Notes: generated from the letters alone by a model not told the origin. A DNA stretch of 11,899 nucleotides from Pseudomonadota bacterium (GCA_023426855.1 JAEZBU010000427.1:1-11899); one strand, 5' to 3'; counted from the stretch's first letter, positions 1 through 7,297 are shown. Translations and numbers: made by a program.

Positions 1-68
1 GGCGCCCCTGCGCCTTGCGGCGGGTGCAACTCGGCACACCCGACAACTTGGACGAAGCGGAAAGCTGA
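1..68 (+). CDS. possible C-terminal end of an upstream gene (partial)
   Basis: One plus-strand frame is open from the window edge to a TGA at 66-68, three bases before the hflK start. It would encode about 21 residues ending in the acidic sequence DNLDEAES. A second frame is also open, to a TAA at 83-85 that would overlap hflK, so the assignment is ambiguous. In many alphaproteobacteria folA (dihydrofolate reductase) lies directly upstream of hflK, but these residues are too few to recognise any family. The tight spacing to hflK would fit an operon if this frame is real. Confidence 0.25.
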   Translation, partial: RPCALRRVQLGTPDNLDEAES

Positions 69-71
69 TCG

Positions 72-1187
72 ATGCCTTGGAATAATCAAAGTAGCGGTGG
101 TGGTGGTTGGAAGAGCGGGGGCGGCGGTGGCGGCGGCCCGTGGGGCCAGGGCCCCAGTGGCGGCGGCGGTGGTGGCGGAAATCAGCCCGACCTGGAAGAG
201 ATTCTCAAGCGCGGCCAGGACAAAGTTAAGCAGGTGATGCACGGCTCGGGCGTTCCCGGGCCGCTGATGCTTCTTTTGTCGGCCGTGGCTTTGGCCATCG
301 TCGGTTTCTACGCTTTCACCTTCACCGTGAAGCCGGACGAGTTGGGCGTCGTTTTGCGCTTCGGCAAGTTCGAGCGTCAGGAACCACCGGGCCTGCATTT
401 CAGGCTGCCATACCCGATCGAAGAAGTGCGGCTACCCAAGGTCACGACGGCCAACCGGACCGAGATCGGATTGCGCGGGACCGGTGAAGTCCGCCGCGGT
501 GGTGCAAGCCAGGAACTTCTCGATGAAAGCCTGATGCTGACCGGCGATGAAAACATCGTCGACATCGGTTTTGTCGTTCTGTGGAATATCAAGGACGCTT
601 CGCAATATCTGTTCAACATCCAAAATCCGGACACGACCGTGAAGGAAGTGGCCGAGAGCGCGATGCGTGAAATCGTGGGTAAAAGCCGCGTTCAGGACGT
701 GCTGACGGAGAAGCGTTCGCAGATCGAGCAGGACGTGCGCGATCTGCTGCAGCGGACGCTCGATAGCTACAACGCGGGCATAGCCATCACGCAGCTTCAG
801 ATGCAGCGCGCAGAAGCACCGAGTCAGGTTATCGACGCGTTTCGTGACGTCGCCGCGGCGGCGATCGACCAGCGTCGTATCGAGAACCAGGCTCAGGCAT
901 ACGCGAACAAGGTGATCCCGGAAGCGCGCGGTGAAGTTCAGCGCATCCTGCAGGAAGCCCAGGGTTATCGCGAACGCGTCGTGGCCGAGGCCAACGGTGA
1001 AGCGGATCGGTTCCTGAAGGTGCTCGATGAGTACAAGAAGGCCCCGGATCTTATGAGGCAGCGGCTTTATCTGGAGACCATGGAGCGCATATTGGCCTCG
1101 ACTAACAATATCATCCTCGACAGCAAGGCCGGGCAGGGCGTGGTTCCCTATCTTCCGCTCGACCAGTTGCAAAACAGAAAGCAGTGA
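72..1187 (+). CDS. hflK: HflK, SPFH/band-7 membrane protein, FtsH regulator
   Basis: HflK pairs with HflC to form a large membrane-anchored assembly around the AAA protease FtsH and modulates its degradation of membrane proteins (family knowledge). The 371-aa product has a glycine-rich cytoplasmic N-terminus (about residues 9-36), a charged helix (40-56), one membrane segment (64-86), and then the band-7/SPFH core beginning KPDELGVVLRFGKF. A long helical region rich in A, E, Q and R (about 265-330) follows. The C-terminal motif around YLETMERILA is typical of HflK. It is somewhat shorter than the E. coli protein (419 aa). The ATG at 72 gives a complete N-terminus, but the upstream Shine-Dalgarno is weak (GGAAAG). 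Its stop overlaps a possible GTG start of hflC, so the two are translationally coupled, as expected for partners. Confidence 0.95.
   Translation: MPWNNQSSGGGGWKSGGGGGGGPWGQGPSGGGGGGGNQPDLEEILKRGQDKVKQVMHGSGVPGPLMLLLSAVALAIVGFYAFTFTVKPDELGVVLRFGKFERQEPPGLHFRLPYPIEEVRLPKVTTANRTEIGLRGTGEVRRGGASQELLDESLMLTGDENIVDIGFVVLWNIKDASQYLFNIQNPDTTVKEVAESAMREIVGKSRVQDVLTEKRSQIEQDVRDLLQRTLDSYNAGIAITQLQMQRAEAPSQVIDAFRDVAAAAIDQRRIENQAQAYANKVIPEARGEVQRILQEAQGYRERVVAEANGEADRFLKVLDEYKKAPDLMRQRLYLETMERILASTNNIILDSKAGQGVVPYLPLDQLQNRKQ
96..179 (+). repeat. GGT/GGC-type glycine-codon tract in hflK
   Basis: About 84 bp is built mainly of GGN codons and encodes two polyglycine runs split by a WGQGPS stretch. It is low-complexity DNA inside the coding region and keeps the reading frame. 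Gly-rich N-termini are common in HflK, so this is probably a disordered cytoplasmic tail. Such tracts can vary in length between strains by slippage in multiples of three. Confidence 0.55.
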
Positions 1188-1190
1188 GGG
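1186..1190 (+). promoter_or_regulatory. ribosome binding site that favours the hflC ATG start
   Basis: GAGGG overlaps the hflK stop codon (TGA 1185-1187) and lies 8 bases before the ATG at 1199. The alternative GTG at 1184 has only a weak upstream GAAAG. This supports initiation at 1199 with coupling to hflK termination. Confidence 0.5.
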
Positions 1191-1198
1191 CCAGGATT

Positions 1199-2128
1199 AT
1201 GCGTGCATTGGCAATGGCGGTCCTCATCGCATTGGGTCTAGGCGCTGCGGCTGCCTATTTCTCGATGTTCATCGTGCACCAGAACCAGCAGGCGCTGGTT
1301 CTGGAATTCGGCAAGCCTAAGCGGATCATCGATCAGGCGGGTTTGAACTGGAAGATCCCGGTCGTCGAAACCGTCGAGTATTTCGATAAGCGCATTCTGG
1401 ATCTTGAGACCACTCCGCAGGAGTTGTTCTCGTCTGACCAGAACAAGCTGATCGTTGATAGTTTTGCGCGATATCGCATTATTGATCCGCTGAAGTTCTA
1501 TCAGACGGTGCGTAACGATGTCGGTGTCAAGTCGCGCGTCGGGCCCATCCTCGATAGTTCGCTGCGGCGTGTGCTGGGCGCCGCGACGTTCGCGGATGCT
1601 GTTCGCGATCGCCGCGAGGCGCTGATGCGGCAGATCCTGTCGCAGGTCAACACCGAGGCGCGCAACTTCGGCATCGAAGTCGTCGACGTGCGCATCAAGC
1701 GCGCCGACCTTCCGCCGCAGAACTCCGCCTCGATCTACGAGCGCATGAAGACGGATCGTCAGCGCGAAGCTGCCGAGTTCCGTGCTCAGGGTGAGGAGCA
1801 GTCGCGTCGTATCCGCGCCGAGGCCGATCGCCAGATCACCGTCATGCGCGCTGAGGCCGACCGCGATGCACGCCGGCTGAGGGGTGATGGCGACGCCGAA
1901 CGTGCCCGCATCTCCAATGAGGCATTCGGCCAGGATCCTGAGTTCTATCAGTTCCTGCGCTCGATGGAGGCTTACGAGACCGCGCTGAACCGCGGAGAAA
2001 CACGCATGGTGATCTCGCCAGATTCTGAGAATTTCCGCGATTTCTTCCGGTACTTCTCTGAGTCGGTGAAAACTCCAAGCCAGTCGGCGAGTACGGCTGC
2101 TCCGACGATCGCGTCGCCCAGGCAATAA
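1199..2128 (+). CDS. hflC: HflC, SPFH/band-7 membrane protein, partner of HflK
   Basis: HflC is the second subunit of the HflKC complex that surrounds and regulates FtsH in the inner membrane. From the ATG at 1199 it is 309 aa. There is one N-terminal membrane segment (about 3-25), then the SPFH domain starting HQNQQALVLEFGKPKR. A charged coiled-coil stretch follows (about 182-240) that contains two RAEADR units. The conserved DPEFYQFLRSMEAYE motif follows, and the Ser/Thr/Pro-rich tail is variable. An in-frame GTG at 1184 would add five residues (MRARI) and overlap the hflK stop. I prefer the ATG because of GAGGG 8 bases upstream and because E. coli HflC also begins with MR and then the membrane segment. 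Length is close to the usual 330 aa. It ends one base before the DUF2065 gene. Confidence 0.94.
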   Translation: MRALAMAVLIALGLGAAAAYFSMFIVHQNQQALVLEFGKPKRIIDQAGLNWKIPVVETVEYFDKRILDLETTPQELFSSDQNKLIVDSFARYRIIDPLKFYQTVRNDVGVKSRVGPILDSSLRRVLGAATFADAVRDRREALMRQILSQVNTEARNFGIEVVDVRIKRADLPPQNSASIYERMKTDRQREAAEFRAQGEEQSRRIRAEADRQITVMRAEADRDARRLRGDGDAERARISNEAFGQDPEFYQFLRSMEAYETALNRGETRMVISPDSENFRDFFRYFSESVKTPSQSASTAAPTIASPRQ

Positions 2129-2129
2129 A

Positions 2130-2315
2130 ATGAGCGACTTGATGGTCGCCCTGGGGCTGGTCCTGGTCATCGAGGGCCTGTTGTGGGCAGCGGTGCCGGG
2201 ACTGGCAATGAGGGTCTTGGCGGCGGCGGCGGAAACGCCGCCGCAAGCTTTGCGGCTGGGTGGTGTGATGGCCATCGCGCTCGGCGTCATTGTAGTGTGG
2301 CTGGTTCGCGGTTGA
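2130..2315 (+). CDS. DUF2065 family small membrane protein (YjeT-like)
   Basis: This 61-aa protein is almost entirely two hydrophobic helices (about residues 4-30 and 41-60), with the loop AAAAETPPQALRLGG between them and a terminal RG. Position and pattern match the DUF2065/YjeT family, which lies directly after hflC in many proteobacteria. The biochemical function is unknown. The start ATG lies one base after the hflC TAA, so it is almost certainly cotranscribed and translationally coupled. Its constant place next to hflKC suggests an accessory role in that membrane complex, but this is inference from context only. Confidence 0.85.
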   Translation: MSDLMVALGLVLVIEGLLWAAVPGLAMRVLAAAAETPPQALRLGGVMAIALGVIVVWLVRG

Positions 2316-2330
2316 AGACTTCGTGAATAC

Positions 2331-2345
2331 GGCCCGAATCGGGCC
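2331..2345 (+). terminator. short GC-rich hairpin after the hflKC unit
   Basis: GGCCCG and CGGGCC form a 6-bp inverted repeat around an AAT loop, 16 bases after the DUF2065 stop. There is no following T-run, so it is not a classical intrinsic terminator. It may slow transcription, stabilise the mRNA end, or be fortuitous in GC-rich DNA. The rest of the 146-bp gap before degP holds a TTGACA (2353-2358) without a good -10 partner and an AT-richer patch at 2402-2429. Confidence 0.3.
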
Positions 2346-2401
2346 CGGCACATTGACAGATGCCCCACTGCCATCGAAGGATGACGCGGTCGTCGCCTGA
2401 G

Positions 2402-2429
2402 CTTTTAACCCTTTGCGACGCCCTATCGT
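2402..2429 (+). promoter_or_regulatory. possible degP promoter (heat-shock-like or TATCGT -10)
   Basis: CTTT at 2402-2405 and CCCTAT at 2421-2426 are 15 bases apart and loosely resemble a sigma-32 (RpoH) promoter. The TATCGT at 2424-2429 could instead serve as a housekeeping -10 box with four of six matches. Stress control of degP would make biological sense, but the match is weak and read by eye only. Confidence 0.22.
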
Positions 2430-2447
2430 GAGTGCCTACGCTGGTCG

Positions 2448-2453
2448 AAAGGA
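2448..2453 (+). promoter_or_regulatory. ribosome binding site that fixes the degP start
   Basis: AAAGGA lies 8 bases before the ATG at 2462. It supports that codon over an in-frame GTG at 2432, which would add 10 residues before the signal peptide. Confidence 0.6.
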
Positions 2454-2461
2454 CGTTGGTA

Positions 2462-3955
2462 ATGACGGGCTTGGCGCAACTGATGAAACCCTCGCGGACA
2501 TCCTGGGTCGTAGCAGCGTTGACCTTGTCGTTCGGTGCGCTGGGGCTGGCCGAACCATCGCAGGCGCGCGGACCTCAGTCGGTCGCCGACGTTGCCGACA
2601 AGCTGCTCAATGCAGTCGTCAATATCTCGACGAGCCAGACGGTGAAAGGCGCTGCCCAAAGCGGCAGAGCGCCGTTGCCGAAAGTGCCGCAAGGTTCGCC
2701 GTTCGAAGAACTGTTCGAAGACTTCTTCGACAAGAAGGGCGGGCGTCCGCGCCAGGATCGCAAGGTGTCGTCGCTCGGTTCGGGCTTCGTGATCGATGCT
2801 GAGCAAGGCTTGATCGTCACCAACGTTCACGTCATCGACGGCGCTGACGAAATCATGATCAACTTCAGCGATGGCTCCCGGCTGAAGGTCGATGCCGTTG
2901 TCGGCAAGGACACCAAGACCGATCTGGCGCTGCTCAAGGTTACGCCCAAGAAGCCGCTGACGGCCGTCAAATTCGGATCGTCCGAAACGTTGCGCGTCGG
3001 TGATTGGGTCATGGCTATCGGCAACCCGTTCGGCCTGGGCGGCTCGGTGACGGTTGGCATCATCTCGGCCAAGGCGCGCGACATCAACTCCGGCCCATAC
3101 GACGACTACCTGCAGACCGACGCCGCCATCAACAAGGGTAACTCGGGTGGCCCGCTGTTCAACATGGATGGCGACGTGATCGGCGTGAATACCGCGATCA
3201 TCTCGCCCACAGGCGGCTCCATCGGCATAGGGTTCGCTGTGCCGTCGGACGCTGCAATCGCCGTGGTGGACCAGCTCAAGCAGTTCGGTGAAACCCGCCG
3301 CGGCTGGCTTGGTGTGCGGATTCAATCGGTTAGCGAAGATATCGCCGAGACACTGGGCGTGCCGGAGAACACCGGCGCATTGGTCGCAGGCATTACCCCC
3401 GATGGCCCCGCGGCGGCAGCGGGCATCGAATCCGGGGACGTGATCCTCAAGTTCGACGGCAAGGACGTCACCAGCATGCGTGGGTTACCGCGCATCGTCG
3501 CGCAGACGCCGGTCGGCAAGACCGTGGATGTGGAGGCGCTGCGAAAGGGTGAGCGCAAGTCGTTCAATGTCGTGGTCGGACGGCTGGTAGAAGACGAAAA
3601 AGCGGCTGCTGAACCGGCTCCGAGCGAGAGCAAAACCCCTGAAAAGCCGGCTCCGGGACGTGCGATGATCGGCCTCAAGGTCGCCCCTTTGACGGACGAT
3701 TTGAGGCGCAAGCACGGGCTCGATCGCAAGATTAAAGGCCTGCTGGTGACAGAGGTTGACCCGCAAAGTCCCGCGGCCGAGAAGGGCATCAAGGCCGGGG
3801 ATGTCATCGTCGAAGCCGCTCAGGAGCAAGTCGCAAGCCTTGACGACTTGGTGCGGAACGTCGACAAGGTGCGCAAGTCCGGCCGCAAGGCCGTGCTGTT
3901 GCGGGTCGAAGATGGCAAAGGGGATATGCGGTTCGTCGCCGTTCCCATTGACTGA
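2462..3955 (+). CDS. degP: DegP/Do-family periplasmic serine endoprotease
   Basis: This HtrA-type protease degrades or refolds damaged envelope proteins. From the ATG at 2462 it has 497 aa. There is a Sec signal peptide with a hydrophobic core at about 15-29 and likely cleavage after EPSQA (residue 35). The trypsin-like domain carries the triad His123 (TNVHVID), Asp154 (KTDLALLKV) and Ser228 (GNSGGPLFN). PDZ1 starts near GWLGVRI (281), a Pro/Glu/Ala-rich linker follows (about 375-400), and PDZ2 starts near MIGLKV and runs to the C-terminus. Domain order and size match DegP/DegQ/MucD; these paralogues cannot be told apart with certainty by eye. An in-frame GTG at 2432 is a less likely start because AAAGGA sits ideally before 2462. 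Its place after hflKC is common in alphaproteobacteria and groups cytoplasmic-membrane and periplasmic quality control. Confidence 0.93.
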   Translation: MTGLAQLMKPSRTSWVVAALTLSFGALGLAEPSQARGPQSVADVADKLLNAVVNISTSQTVKGAAQSGRAPLPKVPQGSPFEELFEDFFDKKGGRPRQDRKVSSLGSGFVIDAEQGLIVTNVHVIDGADEIMINFSDGSRLKVDAVVGKDTKTDLALLKVTPKKPLTAVKFGSSETLRVGDWVMAIGNPFGLGGSVTVGIISAKARDINSGPYDDYLQTDAAINKGNSGGPLFNMDGDVIGVNTAIISPTGGSIGIGFAVPSDAAIAVVDQLKQFGETRRGWLGVRIQSVSEDIAETLGVPENTGALVAGITPDGPAAAAGIESGDVILKFDGKDVTSMRGLPRIVAQTPVGKTVDVEALRKGERKSFNVVVGRLVEDEKAAAEPAPSESKTPEKPAPGRAMIGLKVAPLTDDLRRKHGLDRKIKGLLVTEVDPQSPAAEKGIKAGDVIVEAAQEQVASLDDLVRNVDKVRKSGRKAVLLRVEDGKGDMRFVAVPID

Positions 3956-3998
3956 TCTGTCGACTGTGCAACAGGTTCGATCCAGCTCCGCCGATGCT

Positions 3999-4019
3999 AT
4001 CAGGCGGCTGGCGCCTGAT
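3999..4019 (+). terminator. stem-loop between degP and psd
   Basis: ATCAGGCG and CGCCTGAT form a perfect 8-bp inverted repeat with a 5-base GCTGG loop, 43 bases after the degP stop. No T-run follows, so factor-independent termination is uncertain. It may be the 3' end structure of the degP mRNA or a processing or attenuation element upstream of psd. A 10-bp palindrome, GAGACGTCTC, follows at 4027-4036, between the stem-loop and the psd ribosome binding site. Confidence 0.45.
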
Positions 4020-4046
4020 GTCGCCAGAGACGTCTCATAGTTTGCC

Positions 4047-4052
4047 GGGAGA
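4047..4052 (+). promoter_or_regulatory. ribosome binding site for the TTG start of psd
   Basis: GGGAGA lies 8 bases before the TTG at 4061. No ATG or GTG in frame nearby gives a full-length N-terminus, so this site supports the rare start codon. Confidence 0.5.
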
Positions 4053-4060
4053 CTTAGCAC

Positions 4061-4774
4061 TTGTCCGATAACCGAGGCCTTCTTGGCACAATCGCCGACG
4101 GATTCGTCCCGGTCCATCGCGATGGGCATAAGTTCGTCGCCATCGCGCTGGCGGTGACGCTGCTGTTCTTCTTTGTCTGGTCGCCGTTGGGCTGGATCGG
4201 GGTGATCGTCTCGATCTGGGTGGCCTACTTCTTCCGCGATCCCGATCGCGTCACGCCACTGCGTGAAGGTCTGGTGATCGCGCCAGCCGACGGCCGCATC
4301 AGCGCCATCGAGCGTGTCCGCCCGCCGCAGGAGCTGGGGCTCGGCGAGGAGACGCGGGTCCGCATCTCGATCTTCCTCAACGTGTTCGACGTCCATATCA
4401 ACCGGGTTCCGGTTCCGGGCCGCATCACGCGCTCGATCTACGTGCCGGGCGCCTTTCTCAACGCGGCCCTCGACAAGGCCAGCGAAGAGAATGAGCGTCG
4501 CAGCATTGTCGTGCTGATGCCGTCGGGCGACGAGATCGCCGTTGTGCAAATCGCCGGCCTGATCGCACGCCGTATCGTGACGTTTTCGGGTGAGGGCGAT
4601 ACGGTGGGCGTCGGCCAACGCTTCGGGCTCATCCGGTTCGGATCGCGTGTCGATGTTTACTTGCCGCCGCAGGCGCATGCACTGGCGTCGGTCGGGCAAC
4701 GCGCGGTGGCGGGCGAGACGGTGTTGGCGGACCTTAAGTCCGACGAGCCGGAACGCGAGGCGCGTCGCAGTTAA
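4061..4774 (+). CDS. psd: phosphatidylserine decarboxylase proenzyme
   Basis: Psd converts phosphatidylserine to phosphatidylethanolamine at the inner membrane. The proenzyme cleaves itself to create a pyruvoyl group from a serine. The product is 237 aa, the short form typical of alphaproteobacteria. Two hydrophobic segments (about 24-40 and 43-58) precede FFRDPDR. The APADGRI motif (Asp77), the NVFDVHINRVPVPG motif (His112) and the processing site LIRFGSRVD, with cleavage expected between Gly194 and Ser195, are all present. By comparison with the E. coli enzyme, Asp77/His112/Ser195 is the likely self-cleavage triad (inference). The start is TTG, supported by GGGAGA upstream and by the FVPVHRDG N-terminal pattern of the family. 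It lies 56 bp upstream of pssA, the preceding pathway step, and is probably cotranscribed with it. Confidence 0.94.
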   Translation: MSDNRGLLGTIADGFVPVHRDGHKFVAIALAVTLLFFFVWSPLGWIGVIVSIWVAYFFRDPDRVTPLREGLVIAPADGRISAIERVRPPQELGLGEETRVRISIFLNVFDVHINRVPVPGRITRSIYVPGAFLNAALDKASEENERRSIVVLMPSGDEIAVVQIAGLIARRIVTFSGEGDTVGVGQRFGLIRFGSRVDVYLPPQAHALASVGQRAVAGETVLADLKSDEPEREARRS

Positions 4775-4830
4775 GGCATGTGGGCTGACATGTATCAGCG
4801 GCCCGACAGGGATATCGGATAGCATCCGTA

Positions 4831-5724
4831 ATGGATCCGCTTTTGACGAGGCTTGAAGAAGAAACGCGTCGCCGTCGGCGCCGCCCCCTGTTCAGGTACA
4901 GGCAGGTGCCGGTTCGCCTGCTGGTGCCGAACTTCTTCACGCTGCTCGGGCTATGTGCCGGGTTGACGGCCATCCGCATGGCGATCGAGGGGCGTTACGA
5001 ACTGGCGCTGGTCGCAATCGTGTTCGCGGCACTGATCGATGGCGTCGATGGACGCGTCGCTCGGATGCTCAAGGCGTCGTCGCGGTTCGGCGCGGAGTTC
5101 GACAGCCTCGCTGATTTCGTGAATTTCGGCGTCGCGCCCGCGATCGTGCTGTTCACGTGGGGAGCGTGGGAAACGCCGGGCATGCGCGGCCTGGCGTGGA
5201 TCGTCGTATTGCTGTTTGCCGTGTCGTGCGGGCTGAGACTCGCGCGCTTCAACGCGATGATCGATGAAGAGCGGCCTAAGTGGCAATCGAACTTCTTCAC
5301 CGGCGTGCCGGCGCCGGCTGGCGCGTTCATCGGGCTGCTGCCGGTTTATCTCGATCTGCTCGGAGCGTTCGAGCTGCGCGCCGGCTGGCCGATCTATCTG
5401 GTTCTCGCCTATACGCTGCTGGTGGCGTTCCTAATGGTCAGCACTATCCCGACCTATTCGGGCAAACTGCTGGGTGAGCGGATTTCCCGTGAATGGGTCA
5501 TGCCGTTGTTCGTGCTGGCGGGTGCTATCGTTGCGCTGCTCGTGACCTACCCGTACGCCACGCTATCGATCGGCGCGATCGTCTATCTGGCGCTGATCCC
5601 GCTCAGCATGCAGCGTTACAAGCGCAAAATGCACGATATGGAAATGGAGGCGGCGACGGCTACCGGACCCTCCACACCGACGCTGGTCGCGGACGGATCG
5701 CAGCCGGACCGCGCCAAGCGCTGA
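4831..5724 (+). CDS. pssA: CDP-diacylglycerol-serine O-phosphatidyltransferase (phosphatidylserine synthase)
   Basis: PssA condenses CDP-diacylglycerol with L-serine to give phosphatidylserine and CMP, supplying the substrate of Psd encoded just upstream. The 297-aa protein has an Arg-rich cytoplasmic N-terminus (residues 13-24) and then about seven or eight hydrophobic segments. The complete CDP-alcohol phosphotransferase signature is present: Asp70, Asp73-Gly74, Ala77-Arg78, Gly87, Asp91, Asp95. These are the metal- and CDP-binding residues of the family. The hydrophilic tail (about 270-297) is Ala/Thr/Pro-rich and variable. The multi-pass form with NFFT and SNFFTGVPAPAGA motifs is the type II (Bacillus/alphaproteobacterial) synthase, unlike the E. 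coli enzyme. The ATG at 4831 has only a weak GGAT upstream at a spacing of 10. It converges with the mannose guanylyltransferase gene, 24 bp away. Confidence 0.94.
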   Translation: MDPLLTRLEEETRRRRRRPLFRYRQVPVRLLVPNFFTLLGLCAGLTAIRMAIEGRYELALVAIVFAALIDGVDGRVARMLKASSRFGAEFDSLADFVNFGVAPAIVLFTWGAWETPGMRGLAWIVVLLFAVSCGLRLARFNAMIDEERPKWQSNFFTGVPAPAGAFIGLLPVYLDLLGAFELRAGWPIYLVLAYTLLVAFLMVSTIPTYSGKLLGERISREWVMPLFVLAGAIVALLVTYPYATLSIGAIVYLALIPLSMQRYKRKMHDMEMEAATATGPSTPTLVADGSQPDRAKR

Positions 5725-5748
5725 CGCGCGCACCACGGGGATGAGAGG

Positions 5749-7200
5749 CTATCGCGTCTCTTCCGGGGCGCGGCGGTAGATGTCGTCCGAGCGCAGAATG
5801 TCGTCCTCGCCAAGATAACTGCCGATCTGCACTTCGATCAGCTCCAGCGGTACGCGGCCCGGGTTTTCCAGGCGGTGCCATTGGGTGGCGATGATGTAGA
5901 CGCTCTCGTTCTCGCGCACGAGCTTCTCGCTGTCGCCCACGGTGACTTTCGCGGTGCCGTGCACGACGACCCAGTGTTCGGAGCGGTGGTGATGCATTTG
6001 CATGGAGAGCTTGCCGCCCGGATTGACGTGCAGCAGCTTCACCTGGAATCGCGGGCCGATCGACAGCGTCTCGAAGTAACCCCATGGCCGATAGCTGCGC
6101 AAATGCTGCTCGGGTTCGGGCCGGCCCGCGGCTTTCAGGCTTGCAACGATTTTGGAAACATCCTGGGCGCGTGACCGGTCGGCGACCAGCAGCGCGTCTG
6201 GCGTATCGACGATCACGAGATTCTCGACGCCGAGCGTCGAGACCAGATGCTTGTCGCTGTGCACATAGCAGTTGGAGGTGTCTTCCAGCACGGCCTCGCC
6301 ACTGGCGTAGTTGCCGCGTGCATCGTGCGGCGCCAGTTCCCATAGCGACGACCACGAACCGACATCATTCCAGCCGACATCGACCGGCAGCATGGCCGCC
6401 GCAGAGGTCTTCTCCATCACGGCATAGTCGATGGAGATGCTGGGGCTTGCGGCGAACGCGTCGGGCGCGAGACGCAGGAAACCGAGATCGGTGGTCGCGG
6501 CTTCGAATGACTTCTGCGCGGCGGCGAGGACATCCGGTGCGTGGCGTTGAAGCTCGTCCAGGAAGGTACGGGCGTGCAGTACGAAGATGCCGCTGTTCCA
6601 GAAATAGCCGCCATCGTCGAGATAGCGCTGGGCGGTGGATGCGTCCGGTTTCTCGGTGAATGACGCGACGCTGAACGCTGATCCCCCGAAGCCGTCGAGC
6701 GGCTGGCCGCGCCTGATATAGCCAAATCCGGTATGAGGCGAGGCGGGCGTGATACCGAACAGCACGAGCCTGCCCGAACTGGCGACCTGAGCTGCCTGCT
6801 GGACGGCCGAGAGAAAGCGCGCCTCGTCCTTGATCGCATGATCCGACGGCATGACCACCAGGATCGCGTCGGGGTTTTCCGCCATGGCGCTGAGCGCGCC
6901 CACCGCGACGGCGGCGGCCGTATTGCGCGGAACCGGCTCCAGGATCACGGCGCGTGCCGTGATTTGCTGCCGCTCAAGCAGCTCCTTGACCAGGAAGCGG
7001 TGGTCGGAATTGCACAGAATGGTTGGGCTGCGGAATGTCGATCCGGGCTTCAGTCGTTGCAACGTCTGCCCGAGCAGGCTTTCGCCATCGCCATTGAAGC
7101 GGATGAACTGTTTCGGAAACATCGCCCGTGACAGCGGCCACAGGCGGGTCCCGGACCCGCCCGAAAGAACTACCGGAAAAATGCCATCCATTCCGAACAC
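5749..7200 (-). CDS. manC: mannose-1-phosphate guanylyltransferase / mannose-6-phosphate isomerase (bifunctional)
   Basis: This enzyme makes GDP-mannose from mannose-1-phosphate and GTP and, through its C-terminal domain, interconverts fructose-6-phosphate and mannose-6-phosphate. It feeds polysaccharide, LPS or glycan synthesis in the cytoplasm. The 483-aa length is standard for the ManC/CpsB/AlgA type. The nucleotidyltransferase motif GGSGTRLWPLSR (14-25) with PKQF, the FTEKP motif (181-185), and the type II isomerase zinc motif QMHHHRSEHW (401-410) are all intact, and the C-terminal YLGEDDILR motif is present. The start is GTG at 7200, with GAAGG five bases upstream; the in-frame ATG at 7191 (fourth codon) lacks a well-spaced site. 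No other polysaccharide genes are adjacent in this window, so the glycan it serves is unknown. Confidence 0.93.
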   Translation of the reverse strand: MFGMDGIFPVVLSGGSGTRLWPLSRAMFPKQFIRFNGDGESLLGQTLQRLKPGSTFRSPTILCNSDHRFLVKELLERQQITARAVILEPVPRNTAAAVAVGALSAMAENPDAILVVMPSDHAIKDEARFLSAVQQAAQVASSGRLVLFGITPASPHTGFGYIRRGQPLDGFGGSAFSVASFTEKPDASTAQRYLDDGGYFWNSGIFVLHARTFLDELQRHAPDVLAAAQKSFEAATTDLGFLRLAPDAFAASPSISIDYAVMEKTSAAAMLPVDVGWNDVGSWSSLWELAPHDARGNYASGEAVLEDTSNCYVHSDKHLVSTLGVENLVIVDTPDALLVADRSRAQDVSKIVASLKAAGRPEPEQHLRSYRPWGYFETLSIGPRFQVKLLHVNPGGKLSMQMHHHRSEHWVVVHGTAKVTVGDSEKLVRENESVYIIATQWHRLENPGRVPLELIEVQIGSYLGEDDILRSDDIYRRAPEETR

Positions 7201-7291
7201 CGTCGCCTTCGGTCAACACTGCACGCGCCGGAGCGGTTGCTGCGATCTGTCTCGCCGCCAGCACCACGCCCTGCGGCTTTGCACTGGCGCG

Positions 7292-7297
7292 ATTATA
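7292..7297 (-). promoter_or_regulatory. candidate -10 box for manC
   Basis: On the minus strand the 141-bp gap between the HerA-like gene and manC contains a perfect TATAAT, about 92 bases before the manC GTG. A good -35 hexamer is not evident at 16-18 bases upstream. In this GC-rich sequence a perfect box in a gap is suggestive. The gap also holds a small hairpin AGGTT-CTC-AACCT (plus-strand 7306-7318) just upstream of the box, which might end the HerA-like transcript, though without a T-run. Confidence 0.4.

Noticed and set aside
96..179. Glycine-codon tract as a mobile or CRISPR-like repeat
   Set aside because: It is an in-frame low-complexity coding stretch with irregular GGN codons, typical of HflK N-termini, and has no spacers or repeat units.
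2353..2358. TTGACA as the -35 of a degP promoter
   Set aside because: At spacings of 16-18 bases the downstream hexamers (around GAAGGA/AAGGAT) are poor -10 matches, so a housekeeping promoter here is not supported.
1238..2374. 378-codon minus-strand open frame opposite hflC and DUF2065
   Set aside because: It mirrors the codon pattern of hflC, its sequence has no family features, and no ribosome binding site stands out. It is treated as a shadow.
3485..4825. 446-codon open frame on the minus strand across degP and psd
   Set aside because: It lies antisense to two genes with intact catalytic motifs, spans their intergenic gap, and shows no recognisable domain. Long antisense frames are expected in GC-rich coding DNA.
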